The notes under the pieces were generated by a model. That model made no database searches. It saw nothing but the letters and a program-made list of their open reading frames with translations, and had not been told where the DNA came from. Shown here in pieces: positions 38,266-47,220 of a stretch of 64,000 nt of DNA. Within the stretch, counting starts at the first letter, position 1, and each line of letters opens with the position of its first letter. The DNA comes from Pedobacter puniceum (GTDB taxonomy: Bacteria > Bacteroidota > Bacteroidia > Sphingobacteriales > Sphingobacteriaceae). The position numbers were made by a program, and so were the translations under genes. The stretch is from the NCBI RefSeq assembly GCF_009674685.1, contig NZ_WKJI01000007.1, forward strand, positions 25,887 to 89,886. The letters are read 5' to 3'.

Positions 38266-39165
38266 ATGAGAGTAAAAAAGAAAGTTAAATACGCATATCA
38301 AAAATTAGACCCTAAAGCATTCGTTAAAGAGACTTTATTTGTTGTTTTAGGTATAGCTTCTGCAGCTTTTGGATTAAAGAGTTTTTTACTACCTAACCAT
38401 TTTTTAGATGGTGGTGCCATGGGAATTTCTTTAATGCTTAATATTTTAGGTGGTATACCACTTTCTATTTGGGTGGTATTGGTTAATATTCCTTTTGTAT
38501 TATTAGGTTCTAAGCAAATTTCGAGGTCTTTTGCTATTAAAACTATTATAGCCATTGCAGGTCTGGCAATTATGTTAAGCTTTAATTTTTATCCCATAAT
38601 TACTTCTGATAAGCTATTAATTTCTGTTTTTGGAGGTTTTTTTCTTGGAGCAGGTATAGGATTAACCATTAGAGGCGGAGCTGTAATTGATGGTACTGAA
38701 GTTTTAGCACTATATCTAAGCAGAAAAATTAGTTTAAGTGTTGGAGATATTATTCTGGTATTCAATATCATCATTTTTGGCTTTGCAGCATTTTTAATAA
38801 ATATAGAAACAGCTTTATATGCTATTTTAACTTATCTGGCGGCTTCAAAAACCGTTGATTTTATTATTCATGGTATAGAGGAATATATTGGCGTTACCAT
38901 TATATCAGCCGAAAGCGAAGAAATAAGGCAAGCTGTTATCAAAATTATGGGAAGAGCTGTAACTATTTATAAAGGTGAGCGTGGTTATGTGAAAAATGTA
39001 CCGTTAGAAGAAAGAGGTTTAAATATTGTATTTACGGTAGTTACCCGATTAGAAGTTACTCGTCTAAAAAATTTGGTTAAAAGTATAGATAGGCAAGCCT
39101 TTATTGTAATGCATACTGTTGATGATACCTATGGAGGTATGGTTAAGCCAAGACCTTTGCATTAA
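38266..39165 (+). CDS. YitT-family membrane protein
   Basis: Integral membrane protein of 299 residues: about five membrane segments in the N-terminal YitT domain (about 25-200), then a cytoplasmic DUF2179 domain (about 215-292) with GYVKNVPLEERG-type text and the TVVTRLEVTRLKNLV strand. Family members are widespread; no function is established. Single gene, divergent from the aldehyde dehydrogenase, followed by the histidine kinase gene after 68 bases. Confidence 0.87.
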   Translation: MRVKKKVKYAYQKLDPKAFVKETLFVVLGIASAAFGLKSFLLPNHFLDGGAMGISLMLNILGGIPLSIWVVLVNIPFVLLGSKQISRSFAIKTIIAIAGLAIMLSFNFYPIITSDKLLISVFGGFFLGAGIGLTIRGGAVIDGTEVLALYLSRKISLSVGDIILVFNIIIFGFAAFLINIETALYAILTYLAASKTVDFIIHGIEEYIGVTIISAESEEIRQAVIKIMGRAVTIYKGERGYVKNVPLEERGLNIVFTVVTRLEVTRLKNLVKSIDRQAFIVMHTVDDTYGGMVKPRPLH

Positions 39166-39233
39166 TCTAGATAAAAATCGAAGATTTATGAATTAAATTG
39201 TTTACATTTAATTCATAAATTACACTCTCAACA

Positions 39234-40508
39234 ATGAACTATTTTTCTCTGAGCACTATCAAATCAGAGAGGAATGACGTATTTTACTCTTTCTTAAATA
39301 CACTGAATAAATGTATTCATGTAGAGGAGATAGAGGAAGTACTAAATTCCTATATCTTCTCTCTTTTAAAAGTCTCTGCAATTAAATTCTGTTTTAATTA
39401 TCAAGGTAAATATTGGACTTCTCATCAGGTTAGAGATGTTGATGCATCAGGTTTAAACCTTAAGGATAAACAAGCCGAACGTAAAGTTTTTGCTGGTGGT
39501 AAATTTATCTATTGTAGAAATAAGGCCGATATACTAAGGTTTAATATTCCTTTTTTCGGTATTAATAGTTTAGATAGTCCTTTTAAAGCGATATTATCCT
39601 TACCCTTATCTGCTTTTAAAGATGTACAAATGGTTATTACGGTTGGATATATCCATGAATATCCAGAATTAGATGAAGATTTTAATTTTCTAAAGCTTAT
39701 AGCTGATACGCTGTGTAACAAGCTTCATCAGTTTTTTTTGATAGATAGCTTAGAACATCAACATCAACAAATGAAAGCTCAAAATGCTCAAATAAAGGTT
39801 TTAAAAGAAGAGTTAGAAAGTAGGATAGAGCAGAGAACAGAAGATTTAAATAACATCAATAAAGAGTTGAAAACTCTTTTTTATCATACATCGCATGATT
39901 TTAGAGCGCCTCTTACAAACATACATGGTGTAGTAAATTTATTAAAAGAGACTCACGATAGTAGCCAAATGCTAGATTTACTTGGCTATATAGAGCTATC
40001 TGTAAAAGGTTTATATAGGATGTTGCATAAGCTAAATGCCTTATCTTCATTAGAAATACATGAAAATGAAGAGATTAATCTCCCAAGTTTCATATCCGAG
40101 CTAAAAGAGCGATTAGAAGAAGTTAGTCAAACAAAAAAGGTAAACTTACAACTATTAGATAATATACAAAAGCCAGTAATTTTTAGTAAGTTTTTGTTGA
40201 GTATTATAATGGAAAATCTTGTAGAGAATAGTATTAAATACTCTTATCAAGAGGTTAATATTAAGGCAGATTTATCTTTAAATAATCACCACTTTATCAT
40301 AACTGTTGAAGATGATGGCGAAGGGATTTCAGATCAAATAAAGGATCATATTTTTACGATGTATTATCGCGGAAACGTAAAATCTGAAGGTAATGGTTTA
40401 GGATTATATCTTATTAAAAAGATTATTGAGTATAAAAAGGGAAGTATAGCATATCAAAATTTAAATCCGGGTACGCAATTTAAAATTACTATACCTTATC
40501 ATTCTTAA
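39234..40508 (+). CDS. Soluble sensor histidine kinase
   Basis: Histidine kinase of 424 residues with no membrane segment, so it works in the cytoplasm. An N-terminal GAF-like sensor region (about 10-170) leads into a coiled coil (about 172-212), then the HisKA helix with SHDFRAPL (His 221) and the ATPase domain: N box ENLVENSIKYS, G1 DDGEGIS, G2 GNGLGLYL. No response regulator gene lies nearby, so it is an orphan. The SHDFRAPLTNI wording is common in Bacteroidota kinases. Its last 20 bases overlap the end of convergent kdsB. Confidence 0.9.
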   Translation: MNYFSLSTIKSERNDVFYSFLNTLNKCIHVEEIEEVLNSYIFSLLKVSAIKFCFNYQGKYWTSHQVRDVDASGLNLKDKQAERKVFAGGKFIYCRNKADILRFNIPFFGINSLDSPFKAILSLPLSAFKDVQMVITVGYIHEYPELDEDFNFLKLIADTLCNKLHQFFLIDSLEHQHQQMKAQNAQIKVLKEELESRIEQRTEDLNNINKELKTLFYHTSHDFRAPLTNIHGVVNLLKETHDSSQMLDLLGYIELSVKGLYRMLHKLNALSSLEIHENEEINLPSFISELKERLEEVSQTKKVNLQLLDNIQKPVIFSKFLLSIIMENLVENSIKYSYQEVNIKADLSLNNHHFIITVEDDGEGISDQIKDHIFTMYYRGNVKSEGNGLGLYLIKKIIEYKKGSIAYQNLNPGTQFKITIPYHS

Positions 40509-41244
40509 TGGCTTTTAAAACCTTGTTTACATCTGAAGGAGTATCAATGGCTAAAGTATCGGTATGAGTGATGGCTACCTTAATATTGAAACCATTTTCT
40601 ATCCATCTTAATTGCTCTAAACCTTCAGCCTTCTCTAGGCTGCCGGTTTCTAATTGAGAGATGATACTTAAAGTAGGTGTTTTATAACCATAAATACCAA
40701 TATGTTTATAAAAGGTATGTTTTTCTAGCCACTTGTTTGGCTCTACATCTCTTAAATAAGGTAAAGTTTGCCTGCTGAAATATATCGCCTCTCTTTTATC
40801 GTTTAGTAGAACTTTTGGTGTATTAAAATTATAAAGCTCTTCGTAAGTTTCAATCTTCTTAACTAACGTAGCTATTTGGGTAGATATATCATTAAAACAG
40901 CCTGCTACCAGATTAATTTGATTAGGGTCTATCAAAGGTTCATCACCTTGTATATTGATAACTGCATCAAAACCGCTAACTTTTTGTGCTACTTCAGCAC
41001 ATCTGTCTGTTCCGCTCACATGGGTATTAGCAGTCATGATAACATTACCGCCAAATTGCTTTACAGCTTGAAATATTTGGGTGTCATCTGTAGCCACAAT
41101 AACATCGGCCAAAGAAGTTGCCTGTTGGGTTTGCTCATAAACCCTTTGTATCATAGATTTTCCTTCTAAATCTATCAAAGGTTTGCCAGGGAAACGAGTA
41201 GAAGCAAATCTTGCAGGGATAACACCTAATATTTTCATCAACAA
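40489..41244 (-). CDS. kdsB: 3-deoxy-manno-octulosonate cytidylyltransferase
   Basis: Activates KDO with CTP to make CMP-KDO for lipid A core assembly. The 251-residue protein starts (M)LMKILGVIPARFASTRFPGKPL, with the nucleotide-binding RFPGKPL, VATDD, and NIQGDEPLI motifs. Start codon is ATG 41244 or ATG 41238 (MKILGVIPARF is the usual family start). Follows the deoxynucleoside kinase gene with no gap. Fits the LPS theme of lptD in this window. Confidence 0.95.
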   Translation of the reverse strand: MLMKILGVIPARFASTRFPGKPLIDLEGKSMIQRVYEQTQQATSLADVIVATDDTQIFQAVKQFGGNVIMTANTHVSGTDRCAEVAQKVSGFDAVINIQGDEPLIDPNQINLVAGCFNDISTQIATLVKKIETYEELYNFNTPKVLLNDKREAIYFSRQTLPYLRDVEPNKWLEKHTFYKHIGIYGYKTPTLSIISQLETGSLEKAEGLEQLRWIENGFNIKVAITHTDTLAIDTPSDVNKVLKAIKNDKV

Positions 41245-41862
41245 TTATTTAAATAAACCATTAATTTCTCTTTCTATACTCTCTATAACGATGCTTAAAT
41301 CATCTGGTTTATTGGCAAAATCTAGTTTGTCTTTATCTAAAATCAATAACTTACCAGATCTATAGCTTTTAATCCATTTATCGTATTTTTCGTTTAGTTT
41401 TTGTAGATAATCTAAACGTATACTTGCCTCATATTCGCGTCCTCTTCTTTGTATATTTTCTACCAAAGTAGGTACAGATGCTTTTAAATAGATTAATAAA
41501 TCAGGCGGTTTAATGTAAGCCGTAATATTATCAAATATAGATTGATAGTTTTCGTAATCTCTACTTGTCATTAATCCCATCTCATGAAGATTCTCAGCAA
41601 AAATATAGGCATCCTCATAAATGGTACGGTCTTGTATGATGTTTTTATTGCTACTTTGGATGTCTCTAATCTGTTGAAATCTACTGTTTAAGAAGTAAAT
41701 CTGTAAGTTAAAGCTCCACCTTTTCATGTCGCTGTAAAAATCCTCTAAATACGGATTGTTATCAACAGCTTCAAACATGGCTTCCCAATTATAATTTTTG
41801 GCTAATAATTCGGTAAGGGTGGTTTTTCCGGCTCCTATATTACCAACAACGGCTATGTGCAT
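41245..41862 (-). CDS. Deoxynucleoside kinase
   Basis: Salvage kinase that phosphorylates deoxynucleosides using ATP. The 205-residue protein has the P-loop GNIGAGKTT (about 7-15), the DRTIYEDAYIFAENLHEMG (ERS-like) block, and the lid RRGREYEASI with the conserved Arg. Resembles the deoxyadenosine/deoxycytidine kinase family. Directly followed by kdsB; 45 bases after trpS. Confidence 0.93.
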   Translation of the reverse strand: MHIAVVGNIGAGKTTLTELLAKNYNWEAMFEAVDNNPYLEDFYSDMKRWSFNLQIYFLNSRFQQIRDIQSSNKNIIQDRTIYEDAYIFAENLHEMGLMTSRDYENYQSIFDNITAYIKPPDLLIYLKASVPTLVENIQRRGREYEASIRLDYLQKLNEKYDKWIKSYRSGKLLILDKDKLDFANKPDDLSIVIESIEREINGLFK

Positions 41863-41907
41863 AATGTTAATTATTCTGAAAAAATGCTCTATTTTTCTAA
41901 ATTAAAA

Positions 41908-42903
41908 TTAAAATGGTCTGAAACCAATTATTTCTCTTACTTCTTTTATAGTTTTTGATGCGCTTTCTCTTGCTTTCTCAGCTCCAAGTTTAGCAACTTT
42001 ATGCAAAAGGCTGGTATTCTGTGCTATATCCTCAATTTTTGATCTGATATCTGCTGTTGCTAAAATCATATCTTCGGCAATTTGCTTCTTAAAATCACCA
42101 TATCTAATAGCGCAAGTATTATAAGCGTTTTCAAAATGCTGATAAGTATCTTCAGTAGACACTACTTTCATCAAATCAAAAAGATTTTGTATTTCTTGAG
42201 GTTTTTCTTGGTTTTCTACCGTTGGACCGCTATCTGTAACAGCTTTCATCACTTTCTTTTTGATAATTTCCGGGCTATCTGATAGATAAACGGCGTTCAT
42301 TTCACCTTCAGATTTTCCCATTTTACCTTTTCCATCTAAACCAGGTATTTTAATCAATTGTTCAGAAAAGTTAAAAGCATAAGGCTCTTTAAAGTATTCC
42401 GTTTTGTATAAGTTATTAAAGCGGTTGCCAAAAGTACGAGCCATTTCCAGATGTTGCTCTTGGTCTTTTCCTACAGGTACTTTGGTGGCATGGTGTAAAA
42501 TAATATCAGCAGCCATTAAAACCGGGTAGGTTAATAAGCCAGCGTTTACGTTATTAGGTTGTGAACGTACTTTATCCTTAAAAGAAGTACTTCTTTCTAG
42601 TTCGCCTAAATAAGCGTTCATATTGAGGTAGAGGTAAAGTTCTGTTACCTCGGGTACGTCAGACTGTACATATAAAGTACATTTTTCTGGGTCTAATCCT
42701 GCTGCCAAATATTCCACTAGTACATGTTTTACATTACCATGTAGGTTTTCTGGAGTAGGATGTGTGGTTAAAGAATGATAATCTGCTATAAAAAAGAAAC
42801 AATTATATTGCTCCTGCATTTTAATGAAATTTTTTACAGCACCGTAATAATTTCCCAGATGTAATTTTCCTGTGGATCTTATTCCACTAACAACAGTTTC
42901 CAT
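41908..42903 (-). CDS. trpS: Tryptophan--tRNA ligase
   Basis: Charges tRNA-Trp with tryptophan. Class I synthetase of 331 residues with the HIGH-like motif in GKLHLGNYYGAVKN and the KMSKS motif as GKMGKSEG. PVGKDQEQHLEMARTFGNRFN and TYPVLMAADIILHHA are the standard blocks. First gene of a minus-strand set running into the deoxynucleoside kinase and kdsB; divergent from plsC with a 41-base gap. Confidence 0.96.
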   Translation of the reverse strand: METVVSGIRSTGKLHLGNYYGAVKNFIKMQEQYNCFFFIADYHSLTTHPTPENLHGNVKHVLVEYLAAGLDPEKCTLYVQSDVPEVTELYLYLNMNAYLGELERSTSFKDKVRSQPNNVNAGLLTYPVLMAADIILHHATKVPVGKDQEQHLEMARTFGNRFNNLYKTEYFKEPYAFNFSEQLIKIPGLDGKGKMGKSEGEMNAVYLSDSPEIIKKKVMKAVTDSGPTVENQEKPQEIQNLFDLMKVVSTEDTYQHFENAYNTCAIRYGDFKKQIAEDMILATADIRSKIEDIAQNTSLLHKVAKLGAEKARESASKTIKEVREIIGFRPF

Positions 42904-42944
42904 ATAGGCAACGAAAGTACAGAAAATTTCTATTTTTGAAATTG

Positions 42945-43712
42945 ATGAAACAAATTTTGAAACAGCTACATCTCTATTTTTACCATTTTATGGTGGTGCT
43001 GTTTTATTTCCTTTTATATCCATGGTTGTATGGATATTCAAGAAATCAGCGTAGCTACCATAAGCTTAACAAAATAAGAAAGTGGAATGCACAATTAGCA
43101 TGTTTTTTCTCTGGTATCAGGTATGAATATCAATTTAAAGAAAAAATAGATTGGAGCAAAACCTATATCGTTTGTGCTAACCACTCTTCAAACATTGATA
43201 TTATGGCTATGAATATCCTCATGAAAAACAATTTTTTTTACATGGGTAAGGATGAATTGCTTGATAATCCGCTAACAGCGCTCTATTTTAAAACGATTGA
43301 TGTGCCTGTTAAAAGAGAAAGTAAAATATCGTCATACAAGGCTTTTAAAAAAGCTGAAGAGCGCTTGCAAGAAGGAATGTCTTTAATTATTTTTCCAGAA
43401 GGTAAAATAGGAGACGAGTATCCACCGCTTTTACATCCATTTAAAAATGGTCCTTTTAAATTGGCTATCAGTTTAGGTGTTCCTATTCTACCGGTAAGCA
43501 TAGTTAACAATTGGGAAATCCTTTGGGATGATGGTAAACGCTATGGTTCTAAACCCGGAAAATGCCAAGTAATTGTTCATGAACCGGTGTATACAGCCTC
43601 CTTATCAGAAAAAGATGAAGAAAATCTTAAAAATAATGTTTTTGAAATCGTACATTCGGCATTAAATTATAAAGTTTATAAGGATAGTTTAGCTTATTCT
43701 GATGAAAATTGA
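42945..43712 (+). CDS. plsC: 1-acyl-sn-glycerol-3-phosphate acyltransferase
   Basis: Adds the second acyl chain to make phosphatidic acid. From ATG 42945 there are 255 residues. An N-terminal membrane segment (about 14-34) is followed by the catalytic NHSSNID block (NHX4D) at about 77-83 and the substrate-binding FPEGKIGDEYPP. A TTG three codons upstream is an alternative start. The last 11 bases overlap gatC in another frame. Confidence 0.9.
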   Translation: MKQILKQLHLYFYHFMVVLFYFLLYPWLYGYSRNQRSYHKLNKIRKWNAQLACFFSGIRYEYQFKEKIDWSKTYIVCANHSSNIDIMAMNILMKNNFFYMGKDELLDNPLTALYFKTIDVPVKRESKISSYKAFKKAEERLQEGMSLIIFPEGKIGDEYPPLLHPFKNGPFKLAISLGVPILPVSIVNNWEILWDDGKRYGSKPGKCQVIVHEPVYTASLSEKDEENLKNNVFEIVHSALNYKVYKDSLAYSDEN

Positions 43713-43992
43713 TAGAGAAACTGTAGATAAGATAGCTCATTTAGCTCGTTTAGTATTAACAGAGGAGGAGAAAAATAGGTCTATTGAAGAACTAAGTGAG
43801 ATTCTTAGTTTTATGGAGAAATTGGGAGAACTAGATACTACAGGTGTTGAACCACTTATTTATATGAATGAGCGTGTTAATGTTTTAAGGCCAGATCAAG
43901 TAGTGCAAGAAATAAGTAGAGAAGAAGCTTTAAGCAACGCACCACTCAGAAACGAAGAGTACTTTAAAGTTTCTAAAGTTATAGAAAAATAA
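43702..43992 (+). CDS. gatC: Asp/Glu-tRNA amidotransferase subunit C
   Basis: Small subunit of the GatCAB complex that turns Glu-tRNA-Gln (or Asp-tRNA-Asn) into the amide form. The 96-residue protein has [42 protein letters not shown] and the C-terminal FKVSKVIE, all typical. gatA and gatB are not next to it, as is usual in Bacteroidota. Overlaps plsC by 11 bases and ends in a terminator. Confidence 0.95.
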   Translation: MKIDRETVDKIAHLARLVLTEEEKNRSIEELSEILSFMEKLGELDTTGVEPLIYMNERVNVLRPDQVVQEISREEALSNAPLRNEEYFKVSKVIEK

Positions 43993-44015
43993 AGCCGGAA
44001 AAACCGGCTTTTTTT
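43991..44015 (+). terminator. Rho-independent terminator after gatC
   Basis: AAAGCCGG and CCGGCTTT arms around an A5 loop, followed by a T-run. Overlaps the gatC stop codon region. Confidence 0.85.
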
Positions 44016-44062
44016 GTGTAACAAAAGTTTCTAAAATTTGTCTTATAAAGAAATCACATCAT

Positions 44063-44776
44063 ATGCAGCCCTTAATTACCATTACAGATATAGGAAGAAA
44101 ATATGTTATAGGTGCAGAAACCATACATGCTATAAAATCTGTAACATTAACTATTAACAAAGGAGAGTTTGTTGCTTTAATGGGGCCTTCTGGCTCTGGT
44201 AAGTCTACCTTAATGAATATTTTGGGATGCTTGGATACTCCCACTAAAGGAGAATACATCTTAAATGGAATTAATGTAAGCCAAATGACGGATAGTGAGC
44301 TTGCCGAAGTAAGAAATAAAGAAATTGGATTTGTTTTTCAAACTTTTAATCTTTTACCTCGTTCATCCGCACAGGATAATGTAGCCTTACCATTAGTTTA
44401 TGCAGGTATTTCTAAAAAAGAACGCGATGAAAGAGCTACAGCTGCTTTAACTAATGTTGGATTGGCTAACAGGTTACATCATAAGCCAAATGAACTTTCA
44501 GGAGGGCAAAGGCAGCGTGTAGCTGTTGCCAGAGCTTTAATTAACAATCCTTCAATTATTTTAGCTGATGAGCCTACGGGTAACTTAGATACTAAAACCT
44601 CTATAGAAATTATGGGTTTAATTGAAGAGATACATGCCAAAGGTAATACCATCATCTTAGTTACCCATGAAGAGGATATTGCCCAACATGCGCATCGTAT
44701 TGTAAGAATGAGGGATGGTTTAGTTGAAGATGATTATCAAAATCAGGATATTAAGACTGTGGCAGAGAAAGTTTAG
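44063..44776 (+). CDS. ABC transporter ATP-binding protein (MacB/LolD type)
   Basis: ATPase of 237 residues with Walker [10 protein letters not shown] (about 39-47), signature [14 protein letters not shown], and Walker [13 protein letters not shown]. The whole sequence fits the MacB/LolD/FtsE-like group, which acts on FtsX-type permeases. A MacB-type permease gene lies 3.6 kb downstream on the same strand, but it is not adjacent, so pairing is unproven. Stands alone before the cobalamin adenosyltransferase. Confidence 0.91.
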   Translation: MQPLITITDIGRKYVIGAETIHAIKSVTLTINKGEFVALMGPSGSGKSTLMNILGCLDTPTKGEYILNGINVSQMTDSELAEVRNKEIGFVFQTFNLLPRSSAQDNVALPLVYAGISKKERDERATAALTNVGLANRLHHKPNELSGGQRQRVAVARALINNPSIILADEPTGNLDTKTSIEIMGLIEEIHAKGNTIILVTHEEDIAQHAHRIVRMRDGLVEDDYQNQDIKTVAEKV

Positions 44777-44839
44777 TTTTATTTTTATAATCTGTTCATT
44801 TTTCTAAACAAAAAAAGCTTTATTTAGTTAAGAGAAACA

Positions 44840-45394
44840 ATGAGCATGAAAATATATACTAAAACCGGAGATACGGGTTATACTTCTTTAATTGGTGGAA
44901 CTAGAGTTCCAAAGCATCATATAAGAATTGAGTCTTACGGGACAGTTGATGAGTTAAACTCTTATATAGGCTTAATTAGCGACCAAGATATTGCCGCTGA
45001 AGACAAAGCCATTTTAAAAGAAATACAAGACAGATTATTTACCATTGGTTCTTCCTTAGCTTCTGATCCAGAAAAATCCAAAATGAAGATTCCAGACTTG
45101 CATGAAGAAGATATTACACTTTTAGAAAGTGAAATAGATAAGATGAATGAAAGTTTAGAACCTCTAAAACATTTTATTTTACCAGGCGGCTTAACTGCTT
45201 CTTCTTATTGCCATTTAGCCAGATGCGTTTGCAGAAGGGCAGAACGTAATGTAGTACATTTGGCAGAAGAGAGTTTTGTTGACGATAAAATAACCATATA
45301 TTTAAACCGTTTGTCTGATTACTTGTTTACTTTAGCTAGAAAAGTAAATGCAGATAATAACATTATAGAAAACAAGTGGATTCCACGAGTTTAA
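44840..45394 (+). CDS. Cob(I)alamin adenosyltransferase (PduO type)
   Basis: Transfers the adenosyl group of ATP to cobalamin to give coenzyme B12. The 184-residue trimer-type protein has KIYTKTGDTGYTSLIGGTRVPKHH, the GTVDELNSYIGL segment and the RRAERNVVHLAE active-site helix. Start at ATG 44840, or the third codon ATG. QueG, also in this window, needs cobalamin, but the two are not linked by position. Confidence 0.94.
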   Translation: MSMKIYTKTGDTGYTSLIGGTRVPKHHIRIESYGTVDELNSYIGLISDQDIAAEDKAILKEIQDRLFTIGSSLASDPEKSKMKIPDLHEEDITLLESEIDKMNESLEPLKHFILPGGLTASSYCHLARCVCRRAERNVVHLAEESFVDDKITIYLNRLSDYLFTLARKVNADNNIIENKWIPRV

Positions 45395-45434
45395 TAATGT
45401 TGAAAACTTTTTTAGGAACTATAAATTATTAATA

Positions 45435-45442
45435 TACTTTTG
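45435..45442 (+). promoter_or_regulatory. Possible -7 element for the DUF2795 gene
   Basis: TACTTTTG matches TAnnTTTG, 25 bases before the start codon. The -33 position holds TTTA rather than TTTG. Confidence 0.4.
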
Positions 45443-45467
45443 CGATTAAATTAAAATTCTAAGAAAT

Positions 45468-45689
45468 ATGTATTGGACATTAGAATTAGCTTCTCATTTA
45501 GAAGACGCTCCGTGGCCAGCCACTAAAGACGAATTAATAGATTACGCTATCCGCTCAGGAGCTCCTGTAGAAGTTATAGAAAATCTGCAAGCCCTAGAAG
45601 ATGATGGCGAGCCTTATGAAAACATTGAAGAAATTTGGCCGGATTATCCCACAAAAGATGACTTCTTCTTTAATGAAGATGAATACTAA
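45468..45689 (+). CDS. DUF2795-domain small protein
   Basis: A 73-residue acidic protein. It starts MYWTLELASHLEDAPWPATKDELIDYA, which is the DUF2795 pattern seen in Bacteroidota, where the short helical domain resembles DNA- or nucleic-acid-binding helix-turn-helix folds. The acidic tail (NEDEY) argues against simple DNA binding. Function unknown. Own promoter candidate and own terminator, so it is transcribed alone. Confidence 0.85.
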   Translation: MYWTLELASHLEDAPWPATKDELIDYAIRSGAPVEVIENLQALEDDGEPYENIEEIWPDYPTKDDFFFNEDEY

Positions 45690-45720
45690 AAAAAGCCCGA
45701 CTTTACCGTTGGGCTTTTTT
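45687..45720 (+). terminator. Rho-independent terminator after the DUF2795 gene
   Basis: AAAAGCCCGAC and GTTGGGCTTTT arms with one G-U pair, followed by a T-run. Confidence 0.85.
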
Positions 45721-45867
45721 GTCTATAAATTGATACGATTTTATCTTTTTATATCTCTTAAACTCAAATTTTAACTGTTATTTAAGAAAATTTGTTTTTT
45801 GGTCTGGTTTTGGTTTAGTAAGATGTATATAATTATCAAAACATTTTACACTATAAAAAACAAGAAC

Positions 45868-46017
45868 ATGGGAAATTTACTTTATTTAATCGCAGTTATA
45901 TTGGTTATAATCTGGATTTTTGGAGCATTTGTATCACCTTTTGGTGGAGGATTAATTCATATTTTATTGGTAATTGCAGTTATAGCTATTCTTCTAAGGA
46001 TTATAAGAGGCGCTTGA
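45868..46017 (+). CDS. Lmo0937-family small membrane protein
   Basis: A 49-residue hydrophobic protein from ATG 45868 (MGNLLYLIAVILVIIW). It has two membrane segments (about 4-20 and 28-44) split by a glycine-rich turn GGGLIHI, and ends in RRIRGA-like basic residues. This matches the lmo0937 family, found in many bacteria and often stress-induced; no function is established. A longer reading frame back to 45799 includes a non-conserved stretch and is unlikely. Confidence 0.8.
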   Translation: MGNLLYLIAVILVIIWIFGAFVSPFGGGLIHILLVIAVIAILLRIIRGA

Positions 46018-46035
46018 TAAAAATAGTATAACAAT

Positions 46036-46067
46036 AAAAAAGCGAGGTTTTTGCCTCGCTTTTTTTT
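46036..46067. terminator. Bidirectional rho-independent terminator
   Basis: AAAAAAGCGAGG and CCTCGCTTTTTT arms around a TTTTTG loop, with T-runs on both strands, between the small membrane protein gene and the convergent hydrophobic protein gene. Confidence 0.87.
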
Positions 46068-46089
46068 ATAAGTTTAATAAATTATCAAA

Positions 46090-46449
46090 TTATCTTAGCG
46101 TTAACCTATCTTTTATAAAGGCTAAACCAAAGCCAATTAAAACCGGAGTACCGCATAACGCTATTTGTATAAATAGCTCTGCTATTAAATACGGATGTGG
46201 AATACCCAAAATAATCTCAATGAAAGCTATGATGATATAAATTGAGATATAGTAAGCTACTAGTTTTAGGTATTTGCTTACTTGAAGTTGTTTGCTTTTA
46301 ATGTAGATATAAAAACTTACTGCAATGAAATAAAGTGCTAATAAATAAGGTTGTATTAGCTTGTAAAACTCTATTTGTACAAAACGTAAACTATAATGAA
46401 TTAATAAAGCTATTATAGCGCTTACAAAATAAAACTTAAAATTATTCAT
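46090..46449 (-). CDS. Hypothetical four-segment membrane protein
   Basis: A 119-residue hydrophobic protein with about four membrane segments (about 5-23, 34-51, 62-83, 92-112) and a basic end RLTLR. I do not recognise the family. It overlaps ispD by 8 bases, so it is translated from the same message; this position may say little about its function. Confidence 0.7.
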   Translation of the reverse strand: MNNFKFYFVSAIIALLIHYSLRFVQIEFYKLIQPYLLALYFIAVSFYIYIKSKQLQVSKYLKLVAYYISIYIIIAFIEIILGIPHPYLIAELFIQIALCGTPVLIGFGLAFIKDRLTLR

Positions 46450-47131
46450 GAGCTTGTTTGTTTAAGATAGCTTCTGCTAATATAATATCCTCAGGAAAAG
46501 TAATCTTGAAGTTAAACTCATCGCCATCGCATAAGTGGATAGCAAAGCCTACTCTCTCTACAACAGATGCATCATCTGTAAAAAAGCTTTCAAAATTTTG
46601 CTGATATGCCTTTTTTAGTTGTTGATATTGAAATACTTGTGGTGTTTGAACCAGATAAACTTGATTTCTAGCTATCGCCTTATTTTTACTTCCTTCTTGT
46701 ACTCTTACAGAATCTTTAGAAGGTGTAGCTGCTATTGCATTACCTTCTGATAATGCTTTTTCAAAACACGTATCAATAGTTTTAAAGCTTACTAAAGGTC
46801 TTACCGCATCATGTATAGCAATTATACTTTGCTCATCAGTTATTTTATTTAGTGCATTTTTTACAGAATGAAATCTTTCTATACCACCATTTATTACTTC
46901 ATGTGGGATGTTGAAATGATATTCTTTTACAAGTTCTTGCCAAGTTTGCTGCTCTTGTTCTGCTAAAACAACAATAATTTTAGGCTGATATTTGCTTTGA
47001 TAAAACTTTTCTATGCTCAGCATTAAAATGGGTTTACCTTTTAACAATAAAAATTGTTTGGGTGTTGAACTGTTCATTCTTTTGCCAGAACCACCAGCTA
47101 CGATAATAGCATAAAACTGATTTTTGCTCAT
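46442..47131 (-). CDS. ispD: 2-C-methyl-D-erythritol 4-phosphate cytidylyltransferase
   Basis: Third step of the MEP isoprenoid pathway: joins CTP and MEP. The 229-residue protein has IIVAGGSGKRM (about 10-20), the STPKQF start of the substrate loop, HDAVRPL, TPSKDSVR, and QTPQVFQ, which are the marks of IspD. First gene of a two-gene unit with the small membrane protein. Confidence 0.94.
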   Translation of the reverse strand: MSKNQFYAIIVAGGSGKRMNSSTPKQFLLLKGKPILMLSIEKFYQSKYQPKIIVVLAEQEQQTWQELVKEYHFNIPHEVINGGIERFHSVKNALNKITDEQSIIAIHDAVRPLVSFKTIDTCFEKALSEGNAIAATPSKDSVRVQEGSKNKAIARNQVYLVQTPQVFQYQQLKKAYQQNFESFFTDDASVVERVGFAIHLCDGDEFNFKITFPEDIILAEAILNKQAHE

Positions 47132-47220
47132 CTTGAGTTAAAGCTTTATAAACAAAAAACGATGAATAATTTTGCAAATAGCTTGTTATTCATCGTTTAA
47201 ATATAGTTGATATCTGAAAT

